Source: Candidatus Dormiibacterota bacterium
GTDB taxonomy: Bacteria > Chloroflexota > Dormibacteria > Aeolococcales > Bog-877
DNA length: 7,773 nucleotides
Assembly (NCBI GenBank): GCA_030038765.1
Contig: JASHRA010000154.1
Coordinates: 1-7,773 of the forward strand
Reading direction: 5' to 3'
Every line of letters begins with the position of its first letter. The stretch's first letter is position 1. The position numbers and the translations under genes were made by a program. The notes under the pieces are model-generated. The model made no database searches, was not told the DNA's origin, and saw nothing but the letters and a program-made list of their open reading frames with translations. Below, one piece after another: positions 1 to 5,957 of the stretch.

Positions 1-175
1 GGCGGGTCGAGGGCAGGCCCCCGAGCCAGACCTGGCCCTGGCGGACCAGCTCCTGGGCGCGGGCCCGGGGCAGGGTCAGGCGGGTCGCCAGGAAGAGGTC
101 GAGGCGGCGCCCCTGCTCGGCCTCGCCGACGCCCTCGAGGCGCCGCCTCGCCGCCCCCAGCCCGGGCTCAGGCAC
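1..175 (-). CDS. rluD: RluA/RluD-family pseudouridine synthase, N-terminal fragment
   Basis: Only the first 58 residues are in the window; the gene continues past position 1. They form an S4 RNA-binding domain: the run RRLDLFLATRL (residues 23-33) followed by LPRARAQELVRQGQVWL (residues 35-51) is the usual S4 pattern at the front of RluD-type enzymes, which convert uridines of 23S rRNA to pseudouridine. The catalytic domain with its Asp is not visible, so the exact target is unknown. I chose the GTG at 175-173, which overlaps the end of lspA by 8 bases and has a GGAG about 11 bases upstream; such overlap implies translational coupling. An lspA-rluD order is common in bacteria and supports RluD over other S4 proteins such as RsuA. 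No unusual feature is visible in this part. Confidence 0.85.
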   Translation of the reverse strand, partial: MPEPGLGAARRRLEGVGEAEQGRRLDLFLATRLTLPRARAQELVRQGQVWLGGLPSTR

Positions 176-632
176 GGCGCCAGCCGCTCCGGACCACGCG
201 CAGCACCAGCAGCGCCGCCCCCAGGGTGATGCCCGAGTCGGCGACGTTGAAGACGGGGAAGTGGGGGATCTGGATGAAGTCGATCACGTAGCCCTGGGTG
301 ACCCGGTCCAGGGCGTTGGCCACGGTTCCCCCCAGCAGCATGCCCACGGCCAGCTGGACCCACCAGGGCTCGCGCCCCAGCGCCTGCCAGCGCCAGGCCG
401 CCAGCCCCAGCACCAGCAGGGCCACGGCGACGAAGAGCCAGTCCTGGTCGGGGAGCAGGCTGAAGGCGGCTCCGGAGTTGACCGTGTAGTCGATGTGGAC
501 GGGCAGCGAGGGCCATACCTGCTGCCCCAGGTAGAGCGAGCGGCTGACCCAGAGCTTGGTCAGGCGGTCCAGGGCGAAGACGACGAGGCCGGCCCAGACG
601 GTGAGGGCGGGCCAGCTCCGGAGCGCGCTCAA
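168..632 (-). CDS. lspA: Lipoprotein signal peptidase (signal peptidase II)
   Basis: This 154-residue inner-membrane aspartyl protease cleaves the signal peptide from diacylglyceryl-modified prolipoproteins. All family marks are present: ALDRLTK near residue 22 in the first membrane segment, VNSGAAFS with Asn52 and Gly54, GGTVANALDR with Asn106 and catalytic Asp109, and FNVADSGIT with catalytic Asp132. Four hydrophobic segments lie at about 8-22, 65-80, 90-105 and 133-148, as expected, and the length is normal for the family. No ATG or GTG fits the start. The TTG at 632-630 sits 5 bases after a GGAGG (638-642) and gives exactly the family's N-terminus, so I chose it. It lies 34 bases after the zinc-finger gene, overlaps rluD by 8 bases, and so belongs to one operon. 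Confidence 0.97.
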   Translation of the reverse strand: MSALRSWPALTVWAGLVVFALDRLTKLWVSRSLYLGQQVWPSLPVHIDYTVNSGAAFSLLPDQDWLFVAVALLVLGLAAWRWQALGREPWWVQLAVGMLLGGTVANALDRVTQGYVIDFIQIPHFPVFNVADSGITLGAALLVLRVVRSGWRRA

Positions 633-636
633 GCGG

Positions 637-642
637 CCCTCC
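637..642 (-). promoter_or_regulatory. Ribosome binding site that fixes the TTG start of lspA
   Basis: GGAGGG on the minus strand lies 4 bases before the TTG at 632-630 (5 bases counted from GGAGG). No ATG or GTG is available in frame near the conserved N-terminus, so this site decides the start. Confidence 0.75.
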
Positions 643-666
643 GGAGCCAGCCCCGAGCCACCGCGT

Positions 667-1041
667 CTATTCGCGCCCGGCCTCCTTGCAGGGGACGCAG
701 CGGGTGGCGTAGGGCAGGGCGCGGAGCCGCTCGATGGCGATCTCGCTGCCACAGCTGCGGCAGCGGCCGTACTCGCCCCGGTCCAGCCGTCCCAGGGCCT
801 CGTTGCACTGGGAGTACATCTGCTGGAGATTCTCCCGGATGGCCTGGAGGCGCTCGTGCTCCTCCATCTCCCCGGCGTGCTCGGTGGGATGCTCGTGGAA
901 GGGGGCCTCACGCCCGCTCCCGTTGCCGCCGGCGCCCTTGAGCCGGGCCAGCTCCTGCTCAAGCCGATCGCGCTCCGACTCCACCTGTCTACGGATCTCA
1001 TCTAGGTCGCGTTGGCGGGTCGTGGCGGCTGTGTCGGTCAT
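667..1041 (-). CDS. DksA/TraR-family C4 zinc-finger protein
   Basis: The 124-residue protein has the two-part DksA/TraR layout. A charged helical coiled coil covers about residues 9-88, and a zinc finger follows with Cys94-x2-Cys97 and Cys115-x2-Cys118 in the pattern RCRSCG...RCVPCK. Such proteins bind RNA polymerase through the secondary channel and tune transcription, with ppGpp in proteobacteria; the role in Gram-positive-like groups is less clear. At the presumed coiled-coil tip, where DksA has DxxDxA and many Gram-positive relatives have HPAD, this protein reads HPTEHA (residues 51-56). The acidic residues are thus only partly kept, and DksA-like activity is not assured. The ATG start has an AGGAAGGA about 9 bases upstream. 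It follows ileS and precedes lspA, a frequent arrangement in high-GC bacteria, and a promoter-like site lies in the gap before it. Confidence 0.93.
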   Translation of the reverse strand: MTDTAATTRQRDLDEIRRQVESERDRLEQELARLKGAGGNGSGREAPFHEHPTEHAGEMEEHERLQAIRENLQQMYSQCNEALGRLDRGEYGRCRSCGSEIAIERLRALPYATRCVPCKEAGRE

Positions 1042-1120
1042 TCTCGAAATTCCTTCCTGAACGGCCCGAGGCCAGATCCCAGCGCGGCTGGTTTGCCTCC
1101 CCATGCCTGGGAGCGGGAGA

Positions 1121-1149
1121 ATTATGATCCGTGCCCTAGCGCGAGGGAA
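1121..1149 (-). promoter_or_regulatory. Candidate promoter for the zinc finger-lspA-rluD operon
   Basis: On the minus strand CATAAT (1126-1121) matches the -10 consensus at five of six bases. It is preceded, at a spacing of 17 bases, by TTCCCT (1149-1144), a weak -35 match. This is the most AT-rich spot in an otherwise very GC-rich window and it lies in the only sizeable gap of the leftward gene set. Transcription would start near 1114, giving a leader of about 70 bases. The weak -35 keeps the call tentative. Confidence 0.4.
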
Positions 1150-1150
1150 G

Positions 1151-1168
1151 AGTCTCGTTCCCGAGACT
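1151..1168 (-). terminator. Hairpin overlapping the ileS stop codon, possible terminator
   Basis: AGTCTCG and CGAGACT form a perfect 7-base-pair stem around a four-base loop that reads GGAA, a GNRA tetraloop, in the ileS transcript. The A and G of the ileS TAG stop codon lie inside the stem. What follows (CTTCCCT) is only mildly T-rich, so this is not a textbook intrinsic terminator. It may be a weak terminator or a 3'-end protecting hairpin. Confidence 0.45.
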
Positions 1169-4049
1169 ATGCGGGGCGCCCCTGCCGCTGCAGGCGGACC
1201 GAGATCGGGTGATCGCCCACGGCCAGCGTCTCGGCACCCTCGGGGAGCGCCGCCCGGCGCTCCAGGGAGCGCGCGAAGCACTGCTCCTGGAGCTGTGCCC
1301 GGTGCTCCGAGATGGCCTCGGCCAGCTCGTCGTCGGCCCGGTACTCGACCGCCACCGGCTCGCCCGGCACCAGCCCCAGGCGCCGGCGCAGGGCCTGGAG
1401 CTGGCGGGCGAAGGAGCGGGCCAGCCCGTCCCGGATCAGCTCCGGGGTGAGCTCGAAGTCGAGCTCCACGGTGGGCCTCTCGGCCTCGCCCCCGGGGCAC
1501 AGGACCCGGCCCACGTTGAGCTCCTCGGCCAGCACCTGGCGGGCCTCGGGGCTGAGCTGGGCCCCTCTCACCGTGGCCCCGCCCAGCGGCTGGCGGAGCG
1601 GGACCCGCCGCTGCTCCCGGAGCGCCCTCGCCTCCTCCGCCAGGCGCCGCAGCAGCTCCATCTCGGCCAGCAGCGCCGGCCGGGGGCCGGCCGCCGCCGG
1701 CAGCGGGTAGGGGCGGAGGTGGACCGAGACCGGCTCGCCCGGCGCAGCCCCCGGGTTGAGGTTGCGGAAGATGGCGTCGGCCACGAAGGGCGTGAAGGGG
1801 GCCATCAGGCAGGCGACGCTGGAGAGCACCCGGTGCAGCGTGGAGCAGCTCTCTGCCACCTCCTCGGCCGCGCCCTTGAAGCGCTCCCGGGAGCGCCGCA
1901 GGTACCAGGTGCTGGTGTCCTCGACCAGGACGGCGATGGCGCGGCAGGCGGAGTTGGCGTCGTAGGCGTCGAGGGCGGGCACCGCCTCGGCCACCGTCTC
2001 CTCCAGGCGGGCCAGGATCCAGCGGTCGAGGAGGTGCGAGGGCGCCGTCCCCTCCTCCCCGCCCGGCTCCCAGCCGGCCAGGGCGGCGTAGCGGAGGAGG
2101 AAGGCGTGGGTGTTCCAGAGCAAGTTGAGGAAACGCCCCGCCGTCTCCGTCACCCGCTGGGCCGAGATCCGGTACTCCAGGCCTACCGAGACCGTGGTGT
2201 AGAACCACCAGCGCACGGCGTCGGCGCCGGTGGCGGTGATGAGCTCGAAGGGGTCGACTACGTTGCCCCGGCTCTTGGACATCTTGCGGCCCTGCTCGTC
2301 CACCACCAGGCTCGGGACCACCACGTTGCGGAAGGCGGGCAGGTCGAAGAGCATGGTCGACTCCGCCAGCAGGGTGTAGAACCACCCCCTCGTCTGGTCC
2401 ACGCCCTCGCTGATGAAGTCGGCGGGGTGGTCGGCCTCGAAGCGCCCCCGGTTCTCGAACGGGTAGTGCCACTGGGCGAAGGGCATGGCCCCGCTGTCGT
2501 ACCAGCAGTCGATGACCTCGGGGACGCGCCGCATCTCGGCCCCGCAGTCGCACATCAGGGTGACCTCGTCGATGAAGGGCTTGTGGACGTCGGTCCCGGG
2601 GCTGAGCCCGAGCTCCTCCAGGCTGCCCACGCAGCGCTCCCGCTGGCAGCTGGGACAGACCCAGATAGGCAGCGGCGTGCCCCAGTAGCGGGCCCGGGAG
2701 AGGTTCCAGTCCTGGAGCGACTCCAGCCAGTTGCCCATGCGCCCGTCGCGGATGTGGGCCGGCACCCAGTGCACGGAGCGGTTGTGGCCCAGGAGCCGCT
2801 CCTTGACGGCCGTGGTGCGGATGAACCAGGAGTCGAGGGCGTAGTAGATGAGCGGCGTGTCGCAGCGCCAGCAGAAGGGGTAGGTGTGGAGGATCGGCTG
2901 GGAGCGGTAGAGCAGCTGGCGCCGCTCCAGCTCGGCGATGATGTAGGGGTCGGCCTCCTTCACGGCCAGGCCCGCGAAGTCGCGCACCAGGGGCAGGAAG
3001 CGCCCGTCCAGGCCCACCGTGTGGCGGATCTGGAGGCCCGCCTCCTGGCAGAGGCGGAGGTCGTCCTCGCCGTAGGCGCCGGCGGTGTGGACGATGCCCG
3101 TCCCCTCCTCGGTGGAGACGAAGTCCGCCGGCAGGACGGTGAAGGCCCCGGGCTGCTCGGGCAGGTAGTCGAAGAGGGGCTGGTAGCGCAGGCCCAGCAG
3201 CTCCTGGCCCCGGAGCTCGCGCTCCACCCGGTACTCCCCGACCAGCACGCCGAGCCGGGCCCGGGCCAGGATCAGGCGCTCCTCGCCCTGGCTCACCTCG
3301 ACGTAGTCGATCTCGGGGCCCACCGCCAGGGCCAGGTTGCCGGGCAGGGTCCAGGGCGTCGTGGTCCAGGCCAGGAGGCTGGTCCGGGGCCGGTCGCGGA
3401 GACGGAAGCGGACCGTCACCCCAGGGTCGGGGGTGTCGTCGCGGTAGGCGCCCGGCTGGGCCAGCTCGTGGCTGCTGAGGGAGGTCTGGCAGCGGGGGCA
3501 GTAGGGGGCGACGCGGAAGCCGCGGAAGAGCCAGCCCCGCTCGTGGATCTGCTTGAGGCTCCACCAGACCGACTCGATGTACTCGCTGTCGTAGGTGCGG
3601 TAGGCGGTCTTGAGGTCGAGCCAGAAGCCGATCCGCCGGGTCAGCCGCTCCCAGTCGTCGATGTACTCCACGACGCTGGCCCGGCAGAGGCGGTTGAACT
3701 CCTCGACGCCGAACTGCTCGATCTCCTGCTTGGAGCCGATGCGCAGGCTCCGCTCCACCTCCAGCTCGACCGGCAGCCCGTGCGTGTCCCAGCCCCCGCG
3801 GCGCTCCACCCGCCGGCCCCGCATCTGCTGGTAGCGCAGGAAGCAGTCCTTGAAGGCGCGGGCCAGCACGTGGTGGACCCCGGGCAGCCCGTTGGCGGTA
3901 GGCGGCCCCTCGTAGAAGACGAAGCGCTCCCCCTCCCGCCCCCGCTCCTGGCTGCGCTGGAAGGTCCCCTCCCGGTCCCAGAAGCCGAGCACGTCCTCCT
4001 CCAGGGCGGGCAGGTCGACCGGGCTCTGGACCGGCTTCAGTCCCGACAT
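1167..4049 (-). CDS. ileS: Isoleucyl-tRNA synthetase, type 2 (IleRS2)
   Basis: This cytoplasmic class I synthetase charges tRNA-Ile and edits mischarged valine. The 960 residues contain, in order: the active-site signature in PPTANGLPGVHHVLAR (GVHH at 57-60), zinc pair Cys184/Cys187, the editing-domain motif TTTPWTLPGN (229-238) and GTGIVHTAGAYGEDD (316-330), zinc pair Cys393/Cys396, RYWGTPLPIW (454-463), a second zinc set Cys465/Cys468 and Cys500/Cys502, and KMSKS (589-593). A helical anticodon-binding domain covers about 670-820 and a type 2 C-terminal domain follows. The two zinc sets resemble those of Thermus IleRS, and the E. coli-type C-terminal zinc finger is absent, so this is IleRS2. 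The signature is GxHH rather than HxGH. The usual AP of the editing motif is AG here. The enzyme is slightly shorter than typical IleRS2. The ATG at 4049 is the only conventional start that fits; its AAGGAG lies 15 bases away, which is long. Confidence 0.98.
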   Translation of the reverse strand: MSGLKPVQSPVDLPALEEDVLGFWDREGTFQRSQERGREGERFVFYEGPPTANGLPGVHHVLARAFKDCFLRYQQMRGRRVERRGGWDTHGLPVELEVERSLRIGSKQEIEQFGVEEFNRLCRASVVEYIDDWERLTRRIGFWLDLKTAYRTYDSEYIESVWWSLKQIHERGWLFRGFRVAPYCPRCQTSLSSHELAQPGAYRDDTPDPGVTVRFRLRDRPRTSLLAWTTTPWTLPGNLALAVGPEIDYVEVSQGEERLILARARLGVLVGEYRVERELRGQELLGLRYQPLFDYLPEQPGAFTVLPADFVSTEEGTGIVHTAGAYGEDDLRLCQEAGLQIRHTVGLDGRFLPLVRDFAGLAVKEADPYIIAELERRQLLYRSQPILHTYPFCWRCDTPLIYYALDSWFIRTTAVKERLLGHNRSVHWVPAHIRDGRMGNWLESLQDWNLSRARYWGTPLPIWVCPSCQRERCVGSLEELGLSPGTDVHKPFIDEVTLMCDCGAEMRRVPEVIDCWYDSGAMPFAQWHYPFENRGRFEADHPADFISEGVDQTRGWFYTLLAESTMLFDLPAFRNVVVPSLVVDEQGRKMSKSRGNVVDPFELITATGADAVRWWFYTTVSVGLEYRISAQRVTETAGRFLNLLWNTHAFLLRYAALAGWEPGGEEGTAPSHLLDRWILARLEETVAEAVPALDAYDANSACRAIAVLVEDTSTWYLRRSRERFKGAAEEVAESCSTLHRVLSSVACLMAPFTPFVADAIFRNLNPGAAPGEPVSVHLRPYPLPAAAGPRPALLAEMELLRRLAEEARALREQRRVPLRQPLGGATVRGAQLSPEARQVLAEELNVGRVLCPGGEAERPTVELDFELTPELIRDGLARSFARQLQALRRRLGLVPGEPVAVEYRADDELAEAISEHRAQLQEQCFARSLERRAALPEGAETLAVGDHPISVRLQRQGRPA

Positions 4050-4064
4050 GGGGGCGCGCTCAAT

Positions 4065-4070
4065 CTCCTT
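4065..4070 (-). promoter_or_regulatory. Distant Shine-Dalgarno sequence of ileS
   Basis: AAGGAG on the minus strand ends 15 bases before the ileS ATG (4049-4047), roughly twice the usual spacing. No ATG, GTG or TTG lies in frame between the two. Either translation tolerates the spacing, or the start uses little Shine-Dalgarno pairing. Confidence 0.45.
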
Positions 4071-4074
4071 GAGG

Positions 4075-4097
4075 GGCTCTCCCGGGACCCGGGAGCC
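4075..4097. repeat. Inverted repeat in the divergent ileS / hydratase intergenic region
   Basis: The arms GGCTC-T-CCCGGG and CCCGGGAGCC, separated by one base, are complementary apart from a single bulged T. In the ileS transcript this would be a strong hairpin just upstream of the Shine-Dalgarno sequence; in DNA it could be a palindromic operator between two divergent genes. The sequence does not say which, and in DNA this GC-rich chance is a third possibility. No clear -35/-10 pair is visible for either gene in the 4050-4154 interval; TACCCT (4113-4108, minus) and TAGCAT (4112-4117, plus) are only weak -10 candidates. Confidence 0.4.
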
Positions 4098-4115
4098 AAT
4101 GCCTGCGAGGGTAGC

Positions 4116-4649
4116 ATGGCGGGCAGCCGGCACCCCCATCAGGGAGGAGACCCCTTGCCCCCTGGCTCCAGCCGCGGCCCCGGGGCCGAGATCGACCTCT
4201 ACTGGGAGGATCTGGCCCCGGGGCGACGCTTCGCGCTGGGCGCCCACCGGGTGACCGAGGAGGAGATCCTCGCCTTCGGGCGCGAGTTCGACCCCCAGCC
4301 CTTCCACGTCGACCCGGAGCGGGCCCGGGAGACCGTCTTCGGCGGGCTCATCGCCAGCGGCTGGCACTCCGCCTCGGTCTGGATGCGGCTCTGGGTCGAC
4401 GCCGTCCTGAGCCACGCCGCCAGCCTCGGGGCCTCGGGCGTGGAGCAGCTCCAGTGGCGCCGCCCGGTGCGTCCCGGGGACCTGCTCTCCGGCTCCGCCG
4501 AGGTGCTCTCCCGGCGCCCCTCGGCGAGCCGGCCGGAGCGGGGCTGGACCCAGGTTCGCGGCGAGCTGGTGGACGAGGGCGGGGAGGTCAAGGTCAGCAT
4601 GGTGGCCTGGGGACTCTTCGGCCGCCGCCCGGCCGGCCCCGGGAGCTGA
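4116..4649 (+). CDS. MaoC-like (R)-specific enoyl-CoA hydratase/dehydratase
   Basis: A single hot-dog-fold MaoC domain covers most of the 177 residues. The hydratase motif reads FDPQPFHVDPERA (residues 58-70); Asp59 and His64 have the same five-residue spacing as the catalytic Asp/His pair of PhaJ-type (R)-hydratases. GGLIASGWHSAS (76-87) and WRRPVRPGDLLSG (114-126) are further family patterns. Such enzymes add water across trans-2-enoyl-CoA or the reverse, in fatty acid, polyhydroxyalkanoate or polyketide-like metabolism; the substrate cannot be read here. The start is uncertain: the ATG at 4116 has a GAGG 5 bases upstream, but the in-frame TTG at 4155 has a much better GGGAGGAG (4142-4149) and would give 164 residues without losing any of the domain. 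It diverges from ileS and is followed directly, in the same frame, by an acyltransferase gene. Confidence 0.9.
   Translation: MAGSRHPHQGGDPLPPGSSRGPGAEIDLYWEDLAPGRRFALGAHRVTEEEILAFGREFDPQPFHVDPERARETVFGGLIASGWHSASVWMRLWVDAVLSHAASLGASGVEQLQWRRPVRPGDLLSGSAEVLSRRPSASRPERGWTQVRGELVDEGGEVKVSMVAWGLFGRRPAGPGS
4142..4149 (+). promoter_or_regulatory. Strong Shine-Dalgarno inside the annotated MaoC start, pointing to a TTG start
   Basis: GGGAGGAG ends 5 bases before an in-frame TTG at 4155-4157. It is one of the strongest Shine-Dalgarno sequences in the window and much better than the GAGG before the ATG at 4116. The true MaoC start may therefore be 4155, which would leave a 105-base divergent promoter region. 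Confidence 0.5.
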
Positions 4650-4658
4650 GGCCCCTCC

Positions 4659-5912
4659 CTGTTCCGGGAGCTCTTCCGCCCCCCCAAGGGCCCGGCCGCC
4701 GGGCTGGAGGCGGAGTGGGCGGGCGCGCTGGAGGGCCCCCGGGCCCGGGAGTGGGCCCGGATCAGCCGCGGCTGCAACCTCTACCTCTCCCTCCCCTACC
4801 TGCGGGCCGTCCAGGCCAGCTCCGAGACCGCCTGCAGTTACCTCCTGCTGCGCTCCCGAGGGGAGCTGGTGGCGGGGCTGCCGACGTACTTCTGGGAAGG
4901 CCAGCGGGACCCCGGGCTGGACCACTACGAGCCCTTCGGCAGCGGCGCCCGCTGGGTCCTGGGCCGCCGTGCCCGGGCCGCCCTCTGGCGCCCCACACTG
5001 ATCGTCGGGAGCCGCTCCGGGTACGCCACCGAGCTGGCCCTGGACCCCTCCTGGGAGCCGCGTCGGAGCGAGGTCTGGGCTCGCCTCCTGGCGGCGGTGG
5101 CGGAGCGGGCGGAGGAGCTGGGAGCGGCCAGCCTCGGGGTCATGTGGCTGACCTCCGAGACGGCCTCGGCGCTGGCCCCCTGCCTGCGCCGCTCCCAGGA
5201 CCTGGTCCTGGCCGGGCCCAACTCCTCCATCGAGATCGCCTGGGACTCCTTCGAGGGCTACCTCTCCTGGCTGCGCCACTCCCGGCGCCGCTCCGCGCTG
5301 CGGGAGCGGGCCCGCTTCGCCGCCAGCGGGCTGGGGCTGGAGCTGACCGACCTCGGCTCCAGCCTGACGGAGCTGGCCCCGCTGGCGCTGCGCCTCCAGG
5401 AGCGCCACGGGCACTCCTTCTCGGCGCCGGAGATGCTGGCCCAGCTCCGCGCCCAGGCCCGCGAGCTCAACTCGGAGAGCCGGGTGCTCCTCTGCCGGCG
5501 CCGGGGCCGCGCGGTCGGCTTCTCGCTCCTCTACAGCTGGGGCGGGCGGCTCTACGGCCGGCTCGCCGGCTTCGACTACGAGGAGACGCTGGGCAGCGAC
5601 GCCTACTTCAACCTCGCCTTCTACGAGCCCCTGGAGCTGGCCCTCCGGGAGGGGCTCCGCTCCTTCCACCTGGGCATGGCCACCTGGGCCGCCAAGGCCC
5701 TCCGGGGGGCCGCCTTCGACCCCGCCTGGATCCTCGTCTGCCCTCCCGGGCGGGTCCGCGGGGTCTGGTCCCGGGCCCGGTCGGGCCGGGACCTGGACGA
5801 CGCCCGCTGGTGGCAGGGACGCTTCCCCCAGCAGGTAGACCCGGCGCGCGATTGGCGCTGGACCCGGGCCGGCCTGCTCAGTAACAGCGCGGCTACGACT
5901 TCCCGCCAATAG
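4659..5912 (+). CDS. FemAB/GNAT-type acyl-CoA N-acyltransferase (peptidogalycan-type)
   Basis: The C-terminal half looks like the peptidoglycan-recognition/FemAB-like branch of the N-acyltransferase superfamily. It has a basic helix segment FEGYLSWLRHSRRRSALRER (about 198-217), then VLLCRRRGRAVGFSLLYSW (276-294) as the acyl-CoA-fold strand pair, and AYFNLAFYEPLELALREGL (315-333) followed by FHLGMATWAAKALRGAAFDP. The N-terminal part NLYLSLPYLRAV (40-51) and LRSRGELVAGLPTYF (64-78) also fits the family. There is no signal peptide or membrane segment, so it should act in the cytoplasm, joining an acyl or aminoacyl group to an amine; donor and acceptor are unknown. The first ATG, GTG or TTG in frame is the GTG at 4869, which would remove 70 conserved-looking residues. 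I chose the CTG at 4659, 7 bases after TGAGG (4647-4651). GTG 4869, with GAGGGG 5 bases upstream, remains the alternative. It lies 9 bases after the MaoC stop, in the same frame. Confidence 0.75.
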   Translation: MFRELFRPPKGPAAGLEAEWAGALEGPRAREWARISRGCNLYLSLPYLRAVQASSETACSYLLLRSRGELVAGLPTYFWEGQRDPGLDHYEPFGSGARWVLGRRARAALWRPTLIVGSRSGYATELALDPSWEPRRSEVWARLLAAVAERAEELGAASLGVMWLTSETASALAPCLRRSQDLVLAGPNSSIEIAWDSFEGYLSWLRHSRRRSALRERARFAASGLGLELTDLGSSLTELAPLALRLQERHGHSFSAPEMLAQLRAQARELNSESRVLLCRRRGRAVGFSLLYSWGGRLYGRLAGFDYEETLGSDAYFNLAFYEPLELALREGLRSFHLGMATWAAKALRGAAFDPAWILVCPPGRVRGVWSRARSGRDLDDARWWQGRFPQQVDPARDWRWTRAGLLSNSAATTSRQ

Positions 5913-5915
5913 CCG

Positions 5916-5931
5916 GCGCCGGTCCCGGCGC
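5916..5931 (+). repeat. GC-rich hairpin after the acyltransferase gene
   Basis: GCGCCG and CGGCGC flank the four bases GTCC, giving a perfect 6-base-pair stem three bases after the acyltransferase stop. No T-run follows, so it is at best a weak or factor-dependent terminator, and in DNA this GC-rich such a stem can be chance. Confidence 0.3.
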
Positions 5932-5944
5932 GGGCCCGGCTGGG

Positions 5945-5952
5945 ATACAAAT
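5945..5952 (+). promoter_or_regulatory. Possible leaderless -10 element before the glycosyltransferase
   Basis: ATACAAAT is the only AT-rich patch in the 45-base gap. It ends 5 bases before the ATG at 5958, and no Shine-Dalgarno sequence is present. A -10 box at this distance is what a leaderless transcript would show. There is no recognisable -35 box, so the call is weak. Confidence 0.25.
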
Positions 5953-5957
5953 CAGCC

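Noticed and set aside
1042..3564. Upstream open extension of the zinc-finger frame on the minus strand
   Set aside because: It overlaps ileS in another frame; the text is Pro/Arg/Gly-rich, while the zinc-finger gene has a clear ATG and Shine-Dalgarno sequence at 1041.
4050..4200. T-box riboswitch upstream of ileS
   Set aside because: I looked for an AGGGTGGNACCGCG-like T-box sequence on the minus strand; only a poor match (GGGGGTGCCGGC) is present and no specifier stem could be made out.
1209..4649. A very long plus-strand open frame running antisense through ileS into MaoC
   Set aside because: It is an antisense mirror of ileS in high-GC DNA, where stops are rare; the translated text is Gly/Ala/Pro/Arg-rich low-complexity. 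Only the part from about 4116 on has family motifs (MaoC).
4050..5909. Upstream open extension of the ileS frame on the minus strand
   Set aside because: It runs antisense to MaoC and the acyltransferase, shows no domain pattern, and the ileS family N-terminus begins at the ATG at 4049.
5916..5931. Intrinsic terminator after the acyltransferase
   Set aside because: The stem is real but no T-run follows; I kept it only as an inverted repeat.
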